Source: JANQHS01 sp965267505
GTDB taxonomy: Bacteria > Bacteroidota > Bacteroidia > Cytophagales > CCMP332
Length of the DNA stretch: 64,000 bases
NCBI GenBank assembly: GCA_965267505.1
Contig: OZ254081.1
Coordinates: 744,001-808,000 of the forward strand
Direction: 5' to 3'
In this document: positions 51,506 to 61,400 of the stretch, piece by piece
Layout of the letters: each line of letters starts with the position of its first letter
How positions within the stretch are numbered: the stretch's first letter is position 1
Notes under the pieces: generated by a model
The model's input: the letters and a program-made list of their open reading frames with translations, nothing else
What the model was told of the DNA's origin: nothing
The model's database searches: none
Position numbers and translations under genes: made by a program

Positions 51506-51814
51506 ATGAAAAAGATACTATTAACCTTTCTAATTGCATTATCAATCTCTCCTCTATTTGGTCAGGATGCTATTGTTTATGAATACATGTCCATCCGAAC
51601 ATGGGAGCACAAGGTGGCAGCAAAAATCACCAAGCCAGACGGAACATTTTTCGAGAAAGAATTTGAAGGATTTAAAAAGGGAGATCTTTCAAAGCTCTTT
51701 AATTACATAAATCTCCAGGAAGAGAAGGGGTTCGAATTGTACTCTATAACTAATGCTGGAGCAACTGGCATATTTGAAATGTATTGGATTCTCAGAAAAC
51801 CAAAGGAAAGTTAG
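51506..51814 (+). CDS. Small secreted protein, function unknown
   Basis: A 102-residue protein with a clear signal peptide (ILLTFLIALSISPLFGQ). The mature part of about 82 residues looks like a compact alpha/beta domain: IVYEYMSIRTWEHKVAAKI, a basic-acidic stretch, LSKLFNYINLQEEKGFELYSI, then IFEMYWILRKP. The phrase EKGFELYSITN followed by an aromatic strand resembles DUF4177-like small domains, but the match is weak. Isolated gene; no operon partners. Confidence 0.65.
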   Translation: MKKILLTFLIALSISPLFGQDAIVYEYMSIRTWEHKVAAKITKPDGTFFEKEFEGFKKGDLSKLFNYINLQEEKGFELYSITNAGATGIFEMYWILRKPKES

Positions 51815-52087
51815 GCGTGGACCAAGCTCACTAATTCTGGATAAAGAAGGGGCTCTAAATAGGCCCAAACCGAGGACTTACTTTCCAAAGCACCTCGAAA
51901 GTTCTTCAGTTAGCCCAGCCTTTTCCATATCGGCTCTTGTAAGGTGCTCATAGAACAAGGAAGATTGTAGGATTGAAAAAAATCAAAATAGATTAACAAT
52001 TCTGCGATTGAATCAAAGGGTAAGAATCATAAATCAGGGTTTTCACAATCAAGGCACAATACTTTACTTTGCGGCCGTTATAAGCAG
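51815..52087. other. Intergenic stretch with possible coding relic on the minus strand
   Basis: No supported gene in this 273-bp gap. On the minus strand a short open frame ending at 51878 reads LFYEHLTRADMEKAGLTEEL and so on for about 34 codons without a start, with protein-like composition; it may be a decayed gene end. A 7-bp inverted repeat (AGCACCT at 51889 / AGGTGCT at 51942) is also present. Confidence 0.3.
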
Positions 52088-52831
52088 ATGAAGAGATTTT
52101 TTCAATTATCCCTGTTCTTCCTCCTCCCCATAATTGCCATGGGCCAGGCTGAGGATGACCCTACCTTTACAGAGTACGAAGACAGGGTCCCCGGAACCAT
52201 CATGGTGGAATTTGGCTTTGCCTATGATTCCGAATATCCTGAAGAACTTGAACTTGATTGGTTCAGAAGTCGCTCCTTCAACCTATACTATATGTATGAT
52301 TTCAGGCTTTTTGGCTCAGACAAGCTCTCCTTAAACCCAGGGTTTGGGTTGGGAACCGATAATTATGCTTTCAGAAGCAAGCGTTTTTTGGTTGAAGGTC
52401 AGGATTCCCTTTTTGGCCAGGTTGTAGCCCTTGATTCATATGAAGAATTCAAGGATAACAATGGGAACCAACCCGCCATGAGACATTCTAAGGTCAATCC
52501 CATTTACATCGATATACCTCTTGAGATTAGATACAGGACCAATTCCACGAAGAAATCATTTCGACTTGCACTTGGAGGAAAGGTTGGAATTCGAGTTGAC
52601 AACAAAAGCAAGGTAAAATACAGGGCAGACGGCCAAACCCAAAAGATCAAGATTAAAAATGAACTGCATACCGAGCTTTTCCGCTACGGGGTATACGCAA
52701 GGGTGGGGTTTGGATCCTTTAATTTCTGGGTTTATAAATCCTTGTCTAACCTATTCATTTCTCCGTCAACCGAAGTAATTCAGGGGAATTTCAGTCCCTG
52801 GGTCTATGGGATCACCCTCGTAACTTTCTAG
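52088..52831 (+). CDS. Outer-membrane beta-barrel (PorT-like) protein
   Basis: A 247-residue exported protein: a signal peptide ends near LPIIAMGQ, then amphipathic beta strands typical of the PorT/porin-like barrels of Bacteroidota (IMVEFGFAYDSEYPEELEL, SRSFNLYYMYDFRLF, PIYIDIPLEIRYRTNS, FRLALGGKVGIRVDNKS, YGVYARVGFGSFNFWVYKSL), ending in the terminal strand ITLVTF. It is too general to assign to a specific T9SS component. The stop shares CTAG (52828-52831) with the convergent hydratase gene. Confidence 0.75.
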   Translation: MKRFFQLSLFFLLPIIAMGQAEDDPTFTEYEDRVPGTIMVEFGFAYDSEYPEELELDWFRSRSFNLYYMYDFRLFGSDKLSLNPGFGLGTDNYAFRSKRFLVEGQDSLFGQVVALDSYEEFKDNNGNQPAMRHSKVNPIYIDIPLEIRYRTNSTKKSFRLALGGKVGIRVDNKSKVKYRADGQTQKIKIKNELHTELFRYGVYARVGFGSFNFWVYKSLSNLFISPSTEVIQGNFSPWVYGITLVTF

Positions 52832-53607
52832 TTGCCCTTAAAATCAGGCTTGCGTTTCTCCAGGAAGGCCTGAACTCCTTCCTTGTAATCGTTGGAAGAT
52901 CCGGCAATCTCCTGGGAGTACATTTCATATTCCAGAACCTGCTCCAGATTCATTGAATAGGAACGATTGAGCATTTTCTTCATCAAACCAATGGATTTTG
53001 TCGGAGCAATGGCATAACGAGTCGCGATCTCATTCAAAGCATTATCAAATTCTTCAGGCTCCACCACCTTATTGACCATACCCAATTGAAGTGCTTCTTC
53101 CGCCCCAACCTTAGAGCCCAGGGTACTTAGCTCAAATGCCTTTGAATATCCCACAAGCCTGGGCAGGAAGAAGGCGGAACCTGAATCCAACACCAATCCA
53201 ATGTTGATAAATACTTCAATAAGGCTTCCATTCTTTGATGCCAGAATATAATCACAGGCCAAGGCCACAGAACATCCTGCTCCTGCAGCAACGCCATTTA
53301 GTCCGCAAATAATGGGTTTTGGCATATTTCTCATTGCCCTGATTATCGGATTATACCTTTTCGTCAATGATTCTCGAAAGGATCTTTTTTCCTCTCCTGA
53401 TACAGCCTTCAAGTCCTGACCTGAACAAAAGGCCTTTCCTTCTCCGGTGATCACCAAGCAGCGCACTTCAGGATCTTTGGTGGCCTGCTTTAAGGCATCC
53501 TGGATCTCATAACTGATCAGGTCGTCGAATGCATTGTAAACTTCAGGTCGGTTGAATGTCAGGGTTCCTACCCCATTCTTAACCTCGTATTTGATCTTTT
53601 CAAACAT
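52828..53607 (-). CDS. Enoyl-CoA hydratase/isomerase family protein, PaaG-like
   Basis: A 259-residue crotonase-fold enzyme. The oxyanion-hole segments are AFCSGQDLKA and GVAAGAGCSVALACD. The catalytic region IGLVLDSGSAFFLPRLVG has an Asp where classical hydratases have Glu, as in the PaaG isomerase (ring-epoxide to oxepin step of phenylacetate breakdown), so a PaaG-like isomerase is likely, although no other paa genes are nearby. It lies 3 bp from the PAP2-like gene, downstream of rpoN. Its stop overlaps the barrel gene at CTAG. Confidence 0.88.
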   Translation of the reverse strand: MFEKIKYEVKNGVGTLTFNRPEVYNAFDDLISYEIQDALKQATKDPEVRCLVITGEGKAFCSGQDLKAVSGEEKRSFRESLTKRYNPIIRAMRNMPKPIICGLNGVAAGAGCSVALACDYILASKNGSLIEVFINIGLVLDSGSAFFLPRLVGYSKAFELSTLGSKVGAEEALQLGMVNKVVEPEEFDNALNEIATRYAIAPTKSIGLMKKMLNRSYSMNLEQVLEYEMYSQEIAGSSNDYKEGVQAFLEKRKPDFKGN

Positions 53608-53609
53608 TT

Positions 53610-54209
53610 TTAAAAAATAAGTAGTACTCCAAAAGAGCTAAAAATACCTAAAAATAGGCCGGCCAGAACCTGGGGAACCGTATGAGCATCAAGTTTTAAC
53701 CTGGACCATCCAATCAAACCGGTAAGCAATAACAATCCTATCCCTATACCAACCAGATCAGGTAGGTTTTCGAAGATCCCTAAGAGGATCAGAAAGAAAG
53801 ATGAGCCAGCCCCTGCTATGGCATGAATGCTGATCTTCCAAGCAAGTGTGATCAAGGTCGAGATCAAAAGAACAAGGGATATTCCCAAAAAGGATAAATG
53901 GATCAATTCAGGTGTTTTTTGAAAAAGCATCCAGCTAAGGCCCAGGTATAAAATAGATGTCAAAAACATCGGCAGCCTTCTTTCTTGCTTGTTTTCCATG
54001 CTGATTGAGCTTAGAAGGCCTGAATTTCTTAGGGTCAGGATCATGAAAACCGGAACCAAAAACGAACCCGAGGCTATCAGGGACCACAGAACCCAGGAAT
54101 TAATAACACCGGGCAACAAGTCTTTGCCCATCAGGAAAATGACCAAATAAATTATCATCGGCCAGCTAAGGGGGTTAAAAACAAGGCTTATAACTTTAGC
54201 CGCAAGCAT
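53610..54209 (-). CDS. PAP2-like membrane protein
   Basis: A 199-residue protein of about six membrane segments. The end carries WKISIHAIAGAG followed after about 45 residues by WSRLKLDAHTVPQVLAGLFLG, which fits motifs 2 and 3 of PAP2 phosphatases (S-x-H; S-R-x5-H-x3-Q). The first motif (K-x6-RP) is reduced to KQERRLP, so activity on lipid phosphates is likely but not certain. Its ATG overlaps the rpoN stop (TAATG), so the two are probably translationally coupled. Confidence 0.75.
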   Translation of the reverse strand: MLAAKVISLVFNPLSWPMIIYLVIFLMGKDLLPGVINSWVLWSLIASGSFLVPVFMILTLRNSGLLSSISMENKQERRLPMFLTSILYLGLSWMLFQKTPELIHLSFLGISLVLLISTLITLAWKISIHAIAGAGSSFFLILLGIFENLPDLVGIGIGLLLLTGLIGWSRLKLDAHTVPQVLAGLFLGIFSSFGVLLIF

Positions 54210-55690
54210 TATATCTCCTTCCTGAGCCTTGCAACAGGCAATCCCATTTGCTCTCGGTATTTGGCTACCGTCCTTCTGGCGATCAGGTAGCCTTCCTCCT
54301 TAAGCAACTTTTCCAACTTATCATCCGATAAAGGTTTTTGCTTGTTTTCATCATCGATCAAACGCTTAAGGGCCTGCTTTACTTCCTTATTACTTACGTC
54401 CTCACCTGATTCAGTTGCAATACCCTCGCTGAAAAAGAACTTCAAGGGAAAGATCCCAAACTCGGTTTGAACAGCTTTGGAGTTTGCAACTCTTGAAACC
54501 GTACTGATATCCATTTCAATCCGTTCAGCCACATCCTTCAGGATCATTGGCTTCAAGTCTGCTTCATCTCCCTCCTGAAAAAATTCGTATTGGAGTTCAA
54601 CAATGGCCCTCATGGTCTTTAGCAAGGTGTCCTGTCGCTGCTTTATCGCATCAATGAACCACTTGGCAGAATCCAGTTTTTGCTTTACAAAAGTTGCGGT
54701 TTTTTTGAGCTCCTTATTCTTTCCCTTGTCCTTATCATAGGCCTGCAGCAATTCAGAATAGGAACGACTTACCCTTAACTCCGGAGCATTTTTTGAATTC
54801 AATTGGATCTCCATTTGCCCATTATCATTGTTTACCAGGAAGTCGGGCATAAGATAGGGAGACACTTCTTTATTAGCAGATGAGCTTCCTCCTGGTCGGG
54901 GATTTAGCTTGGTTATCAGGCTTATGATATCCTTTAATTCATCTTCTTCCAGGTCCAGCTTTTTTAGGATCTTTTCGTAGTGCTTTTTGGTGAACTCATT
55001 GAAACAATATTCCAATAGGTCTGTAGCCTTTCTAACCACCGGATCCTGTTCCATTTTGTTAAGTTGAATGATCAAACATTCTTTTAGATCCCTTGCCCCT
55101 ACACCCGGAGGATCTAATTCCTGAACCTTAAAAAGAACATCTTCGATCTCATCAAGGGTAACCTCCAGACCCTGGCTAAAGGAAAGATCGTTACTGATGG
55201 CTTCAAGCTCCCTTCTTAAATACCCATCCGTGTCCAGGCTTCCTATGATCTGTTTTGCAATTGTTTGCTGGCGATCATCAAGTTCCTGAAAACCCATCTG
55301 GTTTTCCATTCTTTCCAACAAACTTGAATGCGCCTCAATAGGAATCACCTTGTCATCCTCATCGGGATTGGGGCCGTCACCCTTCATCTTATAGCCGGAG
55401 TAATCATCCTGGAAATAATCATCCACATTGATCTCATCTTCGGATTTTACTTCCTTCTCAGAGTAATCTTCGTCCTGGAAATCTTCTTCAGAGCTGCTTT
55501 CAGACACTTCCGATTCATTGGATGGAAATTCTTCCTCTTCGGATCCTTCCTCCAATGCAGGGTTCTCCTCCAGCTCTTTTTCAATTCGGGTATCAAGCTC
55601 TGCAGTGGGTACCTGCAGGAGTTTGATGAACTGAATCTGTTGTGGAGACAGTTTCTGGGTTAAGGCTTGTCTTAAGGATAACCTTTGCAT
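54209..55690 (-). CDS. rpoN: RNA polymerase sigma-54 factor
   Basis: A 493-residue sigma-54. Region I is LRQALTQKLSPQQIQFIKLLQ with the glutamine-rich, activator-responsive start. An acidic linker follows (about 48-115). The core-binding domain includes DGYLRRELEAIS and LDPPGVGARDLKECL. Near the C-terminus lie the helix-turn-helix and the RpoN box ARRTVAKYRE, which reads the -24 element. Enhancer-binding activators are not encoded in this window. It is followed by the PAP2-like gene in a TAATG overlap and is divergent from asnS. Confidence 0.96.
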   Translation of the reverse strand: MQRLSLRQALTQKLSPQQIQFIKLLQVPTAELDTRIEKELEENPALEEGSEEEEFPSNESEVSESSSEEDFQDEDYSEKEVKSEDEINVDDYFQDDYSGYKMKGDGPNPDEDDKVIPIEAHSSLLERMENQMGFQELDDRQQTIAKQIIGSLDTDGYLRRELEAISNDLSFSQGLEVTLDEIEDVLFKVQELDPPGVGARDLKECLIIQLNKMEQDPVVRKATDLLEYCFNEFTKKHYEKILKKLDLEEDELKDIISLITKLNPRPGGSSSANKEVSPYLMPDFLVNNDNGQMEIQLNSKNAPELRVSRSYSELLQAYDKDKGKNKELKKTATFVKQKLDSAKWFIDAIKQRQDTLLKTMRAIVELQYEFFQEGDEADLKPMILKDVAERIEMDISTVSRVANSKAVQTEFGIFPLKFFFSEGIATESGEDVSNKEVKQALKRLIDDENKQKPLSDDKLEKLLKEEGYLIARRTVAKYREQMGLPVARLRKEI

Positions 55691-55726
55691 TCAAATTTCT
55701 ATCTAGCAATCAAGCTTGTTTTCGGG

Positions 55727-55757
55727 TTTGAAAACCCTCACAAATTAAGTTCTTTTG
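55727..55757 (+). promoter_or_regulatory. Promoter of asnS (TTTG-N19-TTCTTTTG)
   Basis: TTTG (55727-55730), a 19-nt spacer and TTCTTTTG (55750-55757) followed by C. The -7 element differs from TAnnTTTG at one base. It lies 21 nt before the start codon. Confidence 0.5.
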
Positions 55758-55778
55758 CGACTTTAATAAACCAATTCA

Positions 55779-57230
55779 ATGGCCTTTGCCTCAAAAAACA
55801 GCATTTTTTCTATCCTCAGCAATTCAAAGGCTGGGGAGTCCATCAGAGTTCTTGGTTGGGTAAGAACAAAGCGTGAGATCAAGAACGTTCAGTTCATTGC
55901 TCTCAATGATGGATCAACCTTACAGAATCTCCAGATCGTTGTAGATCCAGGGTCCTTCGAAGAGGACCTTTTGAAACAGATCAATACAGGAGCAAGTATT
56001 GAGGTGAATGGTGTTTTGGAAGAATCTCAAGGGGCTGGCCAAAGTGTTGAATTAAAGGCTGAAAGCATCCAGGTTCTTGGACAGGCTGATCCTGAGAAGT
56101 ACCCCATACAGCCAAAAAAGCATAGCATGGAGTTCCTGAGGGAGCATGCTCATCTTAGGCCCAGGACCAATACTTTTTCTGCAATCCTAAGGATCAGACA
56201 TGAACTAGCTATGGCCATCCATAGGTTCATGGATTCTGAAGGATTCTATTATTTACATAGCCCGATCATTACAGGTTCAGACGCTGAGGGAGCAGGGGAG
56301 ATGTTCAGAGTTTCTACTCTTGACCCAAAAAATCCACCATTGGATGAAGAGGGAAATGTGAACTATAAGGAGGATTTCTTTGGAAAAGAAACCAACCTTA
56401 CGGTTTCTGGTCAATTGGAGGCTGAGCTTGGAGCTCTTGCTCTTTCGAAGGTTTATACTTTCGGTCCAACCTTTAGGGCTGAAAATTCAAACACAACCCG
56501 CCACCTTGCGGAATTTTGGATGATAGAACCGGAGATGGCATTTTTTGATCTTGAAGACAACATTGGACTTGCAGAAAAAATGCTCCAAAGTGTCATCAAG
56601 GATGTTTTTGAAAGATCAAAAAGCGACCTTGAATTTCTTGCCAAGCGATTTGACGATGAGCAGAAACAAAAGCCTGAGCATCAACGCAGTCCATGGACCT
56701 TAATGGAAAGGATAGAATTTGTGATCAAAAATGATGTGATCAGAGTTCCTTATTCGGAAGCATTCGATATCCTAAGGAATTCCAAGCCCAACAAGAAGAA
56801 GAAATTTGAATTCCCTGTAGAAGAGTGGGGCATGGATTTTCAGTCAGAGCATGAGAAATTCCTGGTTGAAAAACATTTCAAATCCCCCGTGGTGATCTAT
56901 GATTATCCTGCGGATATCAAGGCATTCTACATGCGTCAAAACGATGATGCAAAAACCGTAGCAGCCATGGATGTTCTATTTCCATCCATCGGTGAGATCG
57001 TGGGTGGTTCCCAAAGGGAAGAAAGATTAGATGTTCTTCTGGAAAAGATCAAGGAAAAGAATATCCCTGAAAAAGATGTTTGGTGGTATCTGGACACCAG
57101 AAAATTCGGTACTGTTCCCCATAGTGGTTTTGGACTTGGTTTCGAGAGGTTAATGATCTTTCTAACAGGAATGAGCAACATCAGGGACGTTATTCCATTT
57201 CCCAGGACTCCTAAATCCGCTGAATTCTAG
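55779..57230 (+). CDS. asnS: Asparaginyl-tRNA synthetase
   Basis: A 483-residue class II synthetase. The N-terminal OB-fold (GWVRTKREIKNVQFIALNDG) binds the anticodon. Motif 2 is FRAENSNTTRHLAEFWMIEPE and motif 3 is GFGLGFERLMIFLTG. The phrase HLAEFWMIEPEM distinguishes AsnRS from AspRS, and YYLHSPIITGSDAEGAGEMF is typical of AsnS. Its TAG stop shares CTAG (57227-57230) with the convergent lipase-like gene. Confidence 0.97.
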   Translation: MAFASKNSIFSILSNSKAGESIRVLGWVRTKREIKNVQFIALNDGSTLQNLQIVVDPGSFEEDLLKQINTGASIEVNGVLEESQGAGQSVELKAESIQVLGQADPEKYPIQPKKHSMEFLREHAHLRPRTNTFSAILRIRHELAMAIHRFMDSEGFYYLHSPIITGSDAEGAGEMFRVSTLDPKNPPLDEEGNVNYKEDFFGKETNLTVSGQLEAELGALALSKVYTFGPTFRAENSNTTRHLAEFWMIEPEMAFFDLEDNIGLAEKMLQSVIKDVFERSKSDLEFLAKRFDDEQKQKPEHQRSPWTLMERIEFVIKNDVIRVPYSEAFDILRNSKPNKKKKFEFPVEEWGMDFQSEHEKFLVEKHFKSPVVIYDYPADIKAFYMRQNDDAKTVAAMDVLFPSIGEIVGGSQREERLDVLLEKIKEKNIPEKDVWWYLDTRKFGTVPHSGFGLGFERLMIFLTGMSNIRDVIPFPRTPKSAEF

Positions 57231-58438
57231 TAGTACCCTAATCTATCAAGGACATCCTCGATATACGGGATGAATCCTGAACCATGGTCCTTACCCTGAA
57301 GTGTGATGAATACCAATTCAGGTCCTGCCCCTAAGGAATTGAATTTGGCAACTGTTTCAACGGAATTTTGGTAAGGAACGGTGATATCCTGATCGCCATG
57401 GTACAGAACCAGGTTTACATCAGGAACAAAATCGACCAAACTATTCTCTTCAAATGCATTCAGGAGGTCAGAGTATTGAGGGTCTGTATCAATATTAGCT
57501 ATGAAATTTGGATTCAATAGATCCGCAACCACGTCCGTAAGCGAATCATTGATCTGATCCCCAGAAAATGTCCCATCAAACAATGGAGGAATTCTTGTTG
57601 CATAAGGCTCCTGGAAATAAATGCTCAAGGGATCAGTCCAATCATAATAATCTTTATAAGCCGAAGCAACGAAAGCCATGTAGAAAGGCTGATCATAATT
57701 GGTTTGCTGAAAAAAATACTCCTGAACTCCCTTTACTAAATATCCTCCTGAGGCAGCAAAAGAAGCCGTATGAGATAAACCTGTTGGATTACCCTTGATT
57801 TGGATCTCCCGGTGCGCAGCGAGAGTGAGATATCCTCCTTCCGAATATCCTCCCAGATACAGCTTTCCGCTCAACGTCTTATCGTTTTGAAGGGCCAACT
57901 CCCTTGTGGCGGCCACCATATCAATGATGGCTTTTGCGGATGGGTCCTTTACATAGTATGGGTGAAGAAATTCTGTCGATTCACCAAAGCCGATCTGGTC
58001 TGGAAAGGCAAGGATCACACCCACACAGGATAGATATTGGAAATTTCCAATGGAGGTACCCCCAGTTCCGGTACTAACACTTGGTGCAGCGTCATGAGCT
58101 ACAATGGTTCCTCTTTGAAAGCTCATTATATCTGCAGGATTGGTGGTTCTTGGAAGACAGACCACTCCCGAAGCCGTGACCGATTGATTCTTATAAAGAG
58201 TTTTATAACTGATCTTATAGATATCAGAATTATAAAGCAGGTGAGGGACCAAGGAATCAAGCCCTAATGCAGCTGCAAAAACCTTTGCTTCAGTTGGAGT
58301 TCTTAATCCCACATATTCAGAGCTGACGAGCTTGGGATTAGAGGTGATGTTATCATCTTCATCCGTGTCACAAGCAAAAATGAATAGAAGGGAAAAAACA
58401 AGCAGATAGGATAATAGGGAGCTAAATATTTTCTTCAT
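57227..58438 (-). CDS. Secreted alpha/beta-hydrolase lipoprotein (secretory lipase-like)
   Basis: A 403-residue predicted lipoprotein (signal LLVFSLLFIFAC, acylated Cys near residue 23). The hydrolase core shows nucleophile motif GGYSEGGYLT, acid in LYHGDQDITVPY and histidine in QGKDHGSGF, a complete Ser-Asp-His triad. The phrases ASGVVCLPRT, FQRGTIVAHD and ILAFPDQIGFGES match fungal/bacterial secretory lipase (LIP) relatives and bacteroidetes esterases. Substrate unknown. It shares its stop tetranucleotide with asnS. Confidence 0.87.
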   Translation of the reverse strand: MKKIFSSLLSYLLVFSLLFIFACDTDEDDNITSNPKLVSSEYVGLRTPTEAKVFAAALGLDSLVPHLLYNSDIYKISYKTLYKNQSVTASGVVCLPRTTNPADIMSFQRGTIVAHDAAPSVSTGTGGTSIGNFQYLSCVGVILAFPDQIGFGESTEFLHPYYVKDPSAKAIIDMVAATRELALQNDKTLSGKLYLGGYSEGGYLTLAAHREIQIKGNPTGLSHTASFAASGGYLVKGVQEYFFQQTNYDQPFYMAFVASAYKDYYDWTDPLSIYFQEPYATRIPPLFDGTFSGDQINDSLTDVVADLLNPNFIANIDTDPQYSDLLNAFEENSLVDFVPDVNLVLYHGDQDITVPYQNSVETVAKFNSLGAGPELVFITLQGKDHGSGFIPYIEDVLDRLGYY

Positions 58439-58492
58439 GGGAACATCAATAAAGGTCTAAAGTAAGGCAATTGGTTCCAGAAAAGGAGGTCA

Positions 58493-61400
58493 TCATTCCG
58501 TCTTTTCGGCGATCTTATGCAGTTTCCTCTCATTTTGAGCACCAATGCTCGTCTTTATTCCGGTAAACAGGGATTTCCACCAATAGTTTATTATGGCCTT
58601 GTTTGGATTCCTTTTGTAGAAAATGCTACCTTCTCTAAAAAATCCAAGGTGAGGGTTCCTGGTATTCACAACAAAGGTGTTTGCAAGGAAAGAAAGAAAT
58701 CCTTTATCGAACCCTTCAACCTGACCTGTTTTTTTGTTGATCAAGGCGATCTTGAAATCAGAGTACTTAAAATCCATGGTCCCGGTACAGAAATGATCAT
58801 CCGCCGTGGCATCGAATTCAATAGATTTAATAAAGCCACTTTTTATGGTAGTGAAAGCCACATTTTCCACCATAGGATTGATCTTCTTCATATCCATCGG
58901 ACCTACTGTACCTCTGATCTCAAATTTATTCCCTGGGTCTCGTACATTGAGGTCGCAATAAAAATCTATAAGCCCCTCTCCCATTAGTTTTGCAGTCCCA
59001 TGCATTTTCACCATGGGCTTTTTTCCGAAGATTTCAGGGTCAGAACTAAGGTTCGCTATGCTTGCCGTCATGTCCAGGAAATTAACAGTTCCCGGAACCT
59101 TGGCTTCATCGACAAATTCTTCATAGTGTATCTCACCTTTTGTAAGGACGACAGAGTCAATTCTAAATTTGAAATCCATATTCTTCAATAACTCCTGAGG
59201 CATAGGGGGGTAAAATCCAGTTCTGTCTTCCACCCTTTTGTCCCGATGATCTTCTACCCAGAGGTCTCGAACTTCGAGCTTTTTGGTCCATAGATATTGG
59301 TCGTAATAGAGTTTTGGTATGTCTAAATCCTGTAAAAAGATCTTGGATACTTTGGCTTCTATTCTATCCGTCTCGTATCCAATCTTTCTTGAGTGAAGAA
59401 ATTTTCCATACCATGGTTTGGCATGTAAATCGTAAACAAAGGCTTCATTCCGCCCCGTTGATATACCAATCTCCTTAGCTGATATATCCATAAAGGCGGA
59501 AGGGATCTTTCTCTTAAAATTTCGCACCAGTAGAGTAATATCATCAGCAAAGCCAATTCGATCGGGATCCCATTTTTGTCCATTCCTAATCCTAACACCC
59601 TTTACTTTTCCAAAAATCTTACCCTGATCCAAAACCAGATCCAATGAATCGCCTTGAACATTATACCTAGAGAAATGGAAGTTCTTTAGATCTATCGTCT
59701 GAATATTTAGATTTTTGATCCCCTTGGGAAGATTTATCTTGAAGTTACTCAGGTCGATCTTAGTCTTCTTTCTCAATTGAGGGAATACAAATTCAATTAA
59801 ACCCAGATCCTGAATGGTCACTTTCCTGATGTCGATATTTCCTGTGCTATAAAAATCATCAGCATCCAATCCGGAAATGGTCAATCTCTTCAGAGTTCCT
59901 GATCTATAGGCACTATTCTGGGTTTTCCTAAGTTTTCGATAAGGATCTACTCCCGGAAGAGCGAATAGCTTGAGCCCATACAGACTAATATTTGTCTGCA
60001 CCTGATCCACTTTTAGTCTGTCCCATTCCAATTTGTGCAGGCCGTCTGGGAATAAAAAGTATCCATTAGAAAAATCAAGATCCACATGTCTTGTTAGGAA
60101 TCTTGTTGGTCTCGGACCAGTAGAAGCAGAGTCAATATTTAATTTATAAATGGGCCCATTAAACCCTGTGGTCATGAAAAGTTTTCCCTTTTCATCGTGA
60201 AGACTTGTCCTTCCGTTTTTTGAAATGAATTGACCAATATGGATCGATTTTATGCTGACATTCTTTTTGCCAGCCTTTTTAAAACCAGTCGAAAAACTGT
60301 TTGCTCTCAAATAGTGTATATCCGGTGCCTCGGCATACACCTTCTCAATCTTTAATCTTTGGTATTCAAAGAACTCCTTTAAGTCAATACCAATAGCCTC
60401 AATCGAAGGAATGTCGGCTTTAAACTTAAAGCTGAAGGGAAAGAGATTCTGAGGATACTTTTTGGGCCTTACCTTGATTCCTCTACCATATATTCGTTTG
60501 TCTTTGGTTGAAAATACTATCCTTTCAGCAGTTAGGGTATGTCCAGGGCCTCCAAGATCAAGATCATAATCGGTAAGGGTGATAAGAAGTTCGTCTGAGA
60601 ATAAAAACTGATCGTTCTTGAATTGGTAATTATCCTTATCCAGGTTAAATGATATCAACCTTAGGTCCAGAGGGGCCTTGGTATAAAATTGCCCATCCTT
60701 ATGGGGCTCTTTCGAAATATTGATCAAGGCATTCTGAGCATAAACCTCATTGACCTGGACTTTCCTAAAAAAGGAAGTAACAAGAGAATGAATATCCTTT
60801 TCAAGAATCGGTTTCAACTCCTTTCTTTCCTGTGCTGGTTTAGGAAAAATGGAAATATTCAATTGAGGATCTTCTACTCTTACTTGATCAACCAGCAAGG
60901 CATCTTGGTAGATCAGCTTGAAGATGTCAACCCCAGAATAAGATAGATAAGGAACATGAATATCAAATAAGGTGGTTTGCTTTAGCTCCTTTAGCTTAGT
61001 GATCACATTGCTTGTATCTCGGGGAGCAAAAATGATATCTCTGAAGCTGATGTTCCTGGTCCGAGTTGACAATTTCATGTTTCGAACCTTTACTTCATGA
61101 AGCTGATCCAGCAGGAAATCATAATCATGAATTTCCAGATCCATGTGTCTGGAAAAGAATATACGGTCTTTCCTTCCCTTCGCTAAAGAGTCGATCTCAA
61201 AGCCTAAAAGTGAAATATTGATCTGGTCTCCCTTCAGGGTTTCCATTCTTCCCGCCTGTCGAAATGCAAAATCTACGGTTCCGTTTTCAAGCTTGATTTC
61301 GGCTATGGAAACCGTATCGAAATAGGTTGAAACGATCTTCACCAGATCTCTTCTGGCCGCATTGTCAGAGCTCCTTCTTGAACTTGGTTGTTTGGGTAGG

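Noticed and set aside
58517..58987. 156-codon plus-strand frame opposite the AsmA-like gene
   Set aside because: It is antisense to a well-supported long gene, with no promoter or recognisable protein features.
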